The notes beneath the pieces are model-generated. The model made no database searches and was not told where the DNA came from. It saw only the letters and a program-made list of their open reading frames with translations. 36,733 nt of DNA from assembly GCA_027486495.1 (NCBI GenBank), contig JAIXOZ010000011.1, positions 1 to 36,733 on the forward strand, in the 5' to 3' direction. Position numbers and translations under genes: made by a program. This document shows positions 33,415 through 36,733 of this stretch, in pieces (within the stretch, counting starts at the first letter, position 1; each line of letters begins with the position of its first letter). Source of the DNA: Comamonadaceae bacterium. Lineage in GTDB: Bacteria; Pseudomonadota; Gammaproteobacteria; Burkholderiales; Burkholderiaceae_C.

Positions 33415-36354
33415 ATGAAAACCCTGGTAATTGCAGAGAAGCCTTCGGTGGCTCAAGACATCGTCAAAGCCTTGACCCCGACCTCGGGCAAGTTCGAGAA
33501 ACACGACGACCACTTTGAGAACGACAAATATGTGGTGACCAGCGCCGTGGGCCACCTGGTGGAGATCCAGGCCCCCGAGCAATACGACGTCAAACGCGGC
33601 AAATGGAGCTTTGCCAACTTGCCTGTGATTCCGCCGCACTTTGACTTGAAGCCGGTGGACAAAACCAAGAGCCGCTTGACGGCTGTGGTCAGGCAGGCCA
33701 AGCGCAAGGACGTGAACGCCCTCATCAACGCCTGCGACGCGGGTCGTGAGGGCGAATTGATCTTCCGTTTGATCGAGCAGTACGCCGGGGGCACCAAGAG
33801 TCTGGACAAGCCCGTACAGCGCCTGTGGCTGCAGTCCATGACACCGCAAGCCATACGCGATGGCTTTGACAACCTGCGCACCAACACCCAGATGCAGGGC
33901 CTGGCAGACGCCGCCCGCAGCCGCTCGGAGGCCGATTGGCTGGTGGGCATCAACGGCACCCGCGCCATGACCGCGTTCAACTCCCGCGATGGCGGTTTTT
34001 TCTTGACCACCGTGGGCCGGGTGCAAACCCCCACGCTGGCCGTGGTGGTCGAGCGCGAAGAGCAAATCCGCAAGTTCGTGAGCCGTGACTACTGGGAAAT
34101 CCACGCCGAGTTCGCCGCCGCCGCCGGTACCTACCCCGGCAAGTGGTTCGACCCGGCTTGGAAGAAAGAAGAAGACGCCGAAAAGAAAGCCGACCGGAAG
34201 TGGACCGCTGCCGAGGCCCAAGCCATTGTGCAGGCGGTGCGCGGCAAGACCGCCAGCGTGACGGAAGAGGCCACCCCCACCACACAAGCCAGCCCCGGCC
34301 TGTTTGACCTGACCAGCCTGCAGCGCGAGGCCAACGGCAAGTTCGGTTTCTCGGCCAAGACCACGCTGGCCCTGGCCCAAAGCCTGTACGAACGCCACAA
34401 GGCCCTGACCTACCCGCGTACCGATTCGCGCCACCTGCCCGAAGACTACGTGCCCGTGGCCAAGCAAACCTTTGAAATGCTGGCCGACAGCGGCATGCGC
34501 CACCTGGCCCCGCACGCGCTCACCGCGCTGAACAACAACTACGTGCGCAAAATCCCGCGCGTGTTCGACAACAAAAAGGTCTCGGACCACTTCGCCATCA
34601 TCCCCACGTTGCAAGCGCCCAGCGGCTTGTCCGAGGCCGAGCAAAAGCTCTATGACCTGGTGGTGCGCCGCTTCATGGCGGTGTTCTTCCCCAGCGCCGA
34701 GTACCAAGTGACCACCCGCATCAGCGTGGCCGCAGGCCACAGCTTCAAGACCGTGGGCAAGGTGCTGGTCAAGCCGGGATGGCTCGCCATTTACGGCAAA
34801 GAAGCCGCGGCCGAAGTCGAAGACGCGAAAGACGGTGACAAAGGCCAGAACCTGGTGCCTGTGCAACCGGGCGAACAGGTGGGCGTGGAATCGGTCGAAG
34901 CCAAGGGCCTCAAGACCCGCCCGCCAGCCCGCTATTCAGAAGCCACGCTGCTGGGTGCCATGGAAGGCGCGGGCAAGATGGTCGACGACGACGAGCTGCG
35001 TGAAGCCATGCAGGAAAAAGGGCTGGGCACGCCCGCCACGCGCGCGGCCATCATCGAAGGCCTGCTGAATGAAAAATACATGCTGCGCGAAGGCCGCGAG
35101 ATCATCCCCACGGCCAAAGCTTTCCAGCTCATGACGCTGCTGCGCGGCTTGCAGGTGGAAGAACTGTCCAAGCCCGAGCTGACGGGTGAATGGGAGTACA
35201 AGCTCGCGCAAATGGAGCAAGGCAAGCTCAGCCGCGCCACCTTCATGGCCGAAATCGCGGCCATGACCGAGCACATCGTCAAGAAGGCCAAGGAATACGA
35301 CCGCGACACCGTGCCCGGTGACTACGCCACGGTGACCACGCCCTGCCCCAATTGCGGTGGTGTCGTGAAAGAAAACTACCGCAGGTACACCTGCACGGGC
35401 GCAGACGGCGCAAGCGACGGCTGCGGCTTCTCGTTTGGCAAGTCGCCTGCGGGTCGTACCTTTGAACAAGCCGAAGTCGAGCAGTTCATGCGCGACAAGA
35501 AAATTGGCCCGCTGGAGGGCTTTCGCTCTAAAGCCGGCTGGCCTTTTGTGGCCGAAATGGCGCTCAAGTACAACGAAGAAGAAAAAAACTGGAAGCTCGA
35601 ATTCGACTTCGGTGACGACAAGAAAAACGAAGAGAGTGGCGAAATCGTCGAGTTCACCGACGAGGCGCTCGGCGCATGCCCCAAGTGCGGCAGCCCGGTG
35701 CACGAGCACGGCAGCAACTACCTGTGCAGCAAGGCCGTGCCCACGAACGAACAACCCACACCGAGTTGCGACTTCAAGACCGGCAAACTCATCTTGCAGC
35801 AACCGGTGGAGCGCGAGCAGGTCGTCAAGTTACTGACCAGCGGCAAAACCGACGTGCTCGACAAGTTCGTCAGCAACCGCACCCGCCGCAGTTTCAAGGC
35901 CATGCTGGCGTGGAACCCCGAAGAGGGCAAGGTGACGTTTGAGTTTGAGCCACGCGAAGGCGGCAAGAAATACCCACCACGCAAGAGCGCTGCGACCAAG
36001 ACCCCGTTTGGCAAAGCTGCGGCAAAAAAGACCACGGCCAAGACGGCTGCAGCCAAAACCGCCAAGGCCCCAGCCGCCAAAAAAGCCGCCAAGCCCGCGG
36101 CCGAGAAAGCCCCACGCAAAGCCGCTGTGGGCACACTCAAGCCCAGCCCGGCATTGATGGCCGTGATTGGTGACGGCACCTACGCTCGCACCGAAGTGGT
36201 CAAAAAAATCTGGGACTACATCAAGGCCAACAACCTGCAAGACCCGTCTGACAAGCGCTCCATCAAGGCCGATGGCAAGCTGCAAGCGGTGTTTGGCAAG
36301 GACAGCGCCACGATGTTTGAGCTGGCCGGGATCATCGGCAAGCACCTGAGTTGA
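33415..36354 (+). CDS. topB: DNA topoisomerase III with H1-like linker and SWIB domain
   Basis: A type IA topoisomerase of 979 aa, far longer than E. coli TopB (653). Toprim domain: IAEKPSVAQDI at the start and CDAGREGEL. The catalytic Tyr is Y333 in LTYPRTDSR. Two zinc-finger-like segments follow (CPNCGG...C and CPKCGS...C). Then residues about 857-906 are almost only Lys, Ala, Pro and Thr, like histone H1, and about 907-979 form a SWIB/MDM2 domain (VVKKIWDYIKANNL, KSIKADGKL-like, LAGIIGKHL). Such fusions are known in chlamydiae and some proteobacteria. I use ATG 33415. The SET gene is divergent. Confidence 0.95.
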   Translation: MKTLVIAEKPSVAQDIVKALTPTSGKFEKHDDHFENDKYVVTSAVGHLVEIQAPEQYDVKRGKWSFANLPVIPPHFDLKPVDKTKSRLTAVVRQAKRKDVNALINACDAGREGELIFRLIEQYAGGTKSLDKPVQRLWLQSMTPQAIRDGFDNLRTNTQMQGLADAARSRSEADWLVGINGTRAMTAFNSRDGGFFLTTVGRVQTPTLAVVVEREEQIRKFVSRDYWEIHAEFAAAAGTYPGKWFDPAWKKEEDAEKKADRKWTAAEAQAIVQAVRGKTASVTEEATPTTQASPGLFDLTSLQREANGKFGFSAKTTLALAQSLYERHKALTYPRTDSRHLPEDYVPVAKQTFEMLADSGMRHLAPHALTALNNNYVRKIPRVFDNKKVSDHFAIIPTLQAPSGLSEAEQKLYDLVVRRFMAVFFPSAEYQVTTRISVAAGHSFKTVGKVLVKPGWLAIYGKEAAAEVEDAKDGDKGQNLVPVQPGEQVGVESVEAKGLKTRPPARYSEATLLGAMEGAGKMVDDDELREAMQEKGLGTPATRAAIIEGLLNEKYMLREGREIIPTAKAFQLMTLLRGLQVEELSKPELTGEWEYKLAQMEQGKLSRATFMAEIAAMTEHIVKKAKEYDRDTVPGDYATVTTPCPNCGGVVKENYRRYTCTGADGASDGCGFSFGKSPAGRTFEQAEVEQFMRDKKIGPLEGFRSKAGWPFVAEMALKYNEEEKNWKLEFDFGDDKKNEESGEIVEFTDEALGACPKCGSPVHEHGSNYLCSKAVPTNEQPTPSCDFKTGKLILQQPVEREQVVKLLTSGKTDVLDKFVSNRTRRSFKAMLAWNPEEGKVTFEFEPREGGKKYPPRKSAATKTPFGKAAAKKTTAKTAAAKTAKAPAAKKAAKPAAEKAPRKAAVGTLKPSPALMAVIGDGTYARTEVVKKIWDYIKANNLQDPSDKRSIKADGKLQAVFGKDSATMFELAGIIGKHLS

Positions 36355-36368
36355 ATTTGCTTGGCACC

Positions 36369-36393
36369 CAAAGCGTTGGGGACCGACGCTTTG
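36369..36393 (+). terminator. Hairpin after topB
   Basis: CAAAGCGT (36369-36376) pairs with ACGCTTTG (36386-36393) across a 9-base loop, 15 bases past the topB stop. No T-run follows, so it is a weak terminator or an RNA-protecting hairpin. Confidence 0.45.
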
Positions 36394-36484
36394 CAAGGGC
36401 TCAACTTGTTGGTGATTTTGCGCCACGCCCGACGCTTGCCCTAGGCTTTCCGGCAAGAGCTGCTTTCGGCGCTTGATTCCGACT

Positions 36485-36545
36485 GCAAAGTTACAAACCA
36501 ATACAAATAAATGTTAAAAAATTAGAACTATTAATTTATTTAAAG
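36485..36545. promoter_or_regulatory. AT-rich block upstream of the last gene
   Basis: Within the 246-base gap after topB, a stretch of roughly 60 bases is mostly A and T (AAATAAATGTTAAAAAATTA and following), against a GC-rich background. It is suited to a promoter or to H-NS-like silencing. I cannot assign exact -35 and -10 boxes. Confidence 0.45.
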
Positions 36546-36600
36546 GTGAATTCTTTGTGAGAATGGCCCCTCATCCATCAGCTTGGTCAGGGTTCATTCA

Positions 36601-36733
36601 ATGCTCAACGTCAACATCATCAACGCCAAAAGCACTCAAAAAGTAGAAGTCAAGCCAGGTCAGCCGGTCAATCTGAAGGTTGATGCCAACACCCGCTTTG
36701 AACTCGTCGATCCGGCAAGCGGCAAGGCCCCCA
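36601..36733 (+). CDS. N-terminus of an unknown, possibly large surface protein (cut by window end)
   Basis: The first 44 codons only: MLNVNIINAKSTQKVEVKPG, then QPVNLKVDANTRFELVDPAS and GKAP. The segment looks like a short beta-strand prefix (KVEVKPGQPVNLKV) as found at the start of giant repeat adhesins and RTX-type proteins; there is no signal peptide, which fits type I secretion. This is a weak inference from 44 residues. Start: ATG at 36601 with CAGGG ten bases before. The AT-rich leader is unlike the rest of the window. Confidence 0.6.
   Translation, partial: MLNVNIINAKSTQKVEVKPGQPVNLKVDANTRFELVDPASGKAP

Noticed and set aside
33346..34866. A 506-codon open frame on the minus strand
   Set aside because: Antisense to topB, with no recognisable domain.
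1..36733. CRISPR array, prophage, insertion sequence, tRNA or rRNA gene
   Set aside because: I looked for regular spaced repeats, integrase or transposase motifs, and tRNA or rRNA landmarks on both strands and saw none. A tRNAscan or ISfinder search would be decisive.

Overview
The window reads as a stretch of chromosome from a betaproteobacterium of order Burkholderiales, most likely Comamonadaceae (Limnohabitans/Rhodoferax-like). The basis is protein character (second IF-1 copy, polyhydroxyalkanoate-system protein, VF530 protein, MidA-type methyltransferase, DUF6279 lipoprotein) and high-GC coding sequence. No sequence search was run, so the genus is an inference. Most genes are core housekeeping genes. 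There is no prophage, no intact insertion sequence, no CRISPR array and no tRNA or rRNA gene that I could see.

Layout. 1-2479 (minus): a tightly coupled operon of a pteridine-reductase-like SDR, two FolB-family proteins and ttcA. 2530-5427 (plus): a REP-like repeat, a MidA-family methyltransferase, a DUF2905 membrane protein, a candidate structured RNA, a small unknown protein, a second infA and trxC. 5462-10855 (minus): cca, a GST, a 20-bp-stem inverted repeat, then an M20 amidohydrolase / M14-type peptidase / NDUFA9-like operon. 11000-13427 (plus): a molybdopterin oxidoreductase and a PHA-system protein. 13490-16199: a second REP-like repeat, then slt and 5-formyl-THF cyclo-ligase, divergent with only 9 bases between start codons. 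16236-16804 (minus): a broken MazF-type toxin, its antitoxin and a perfect 30-bp palindrome. 16882-18652: a TetR regulator, an unusual MBL-fold protein and a strong terminator. 18706-20069 (minus): two overlapping lipoprotein genes. 20180-24996: glmU and glmS, the two ends of UDP-GlcNAc synthesis, separated by an SDR and an Lrp/AsnC regulator on the minus strand. 24989-25426: a SET-domain protein overlapping the end of glmS. 25448-28664: a VF530 protein and a small regulatory island of two LuxR-type regulators with altered receivers, a 97-aa protein and a Crp/Fnr regulator. 28833-33318 (minus): an FAD oxidoreductase, a GST, a small membrane protein, birA and a second SET-domain protein with a lysine-rich tail. 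33415-36354 (plus): topoisomerase III with an alanine/lysine-rich histone-H1-like linker and a C-terminal SWIB domain. 36601-end: the first 44 codons of an unknown, possibly surface, protein.

The most striking association is at 32668-36354. A SET-type lysine methyltransferase with a lysine-rich tail is divergently paired with a topoisomerase III that carries an H1-like linker and a SWIB domain, and a second SET paralogue lies 8 kb away. SET, SWIB and H1-like segments are all typical of eukaryotic chromatin proteins, so a small chromatin-like modification module is a testable idea. Other points of interest are a LuxR regulator that has lost every receiver active-site residue, a toxin-antitoxin pair in which one extra base breaks the toxin, a FolX/FolM-like pterin operon, and a possible 6S-like RNA.
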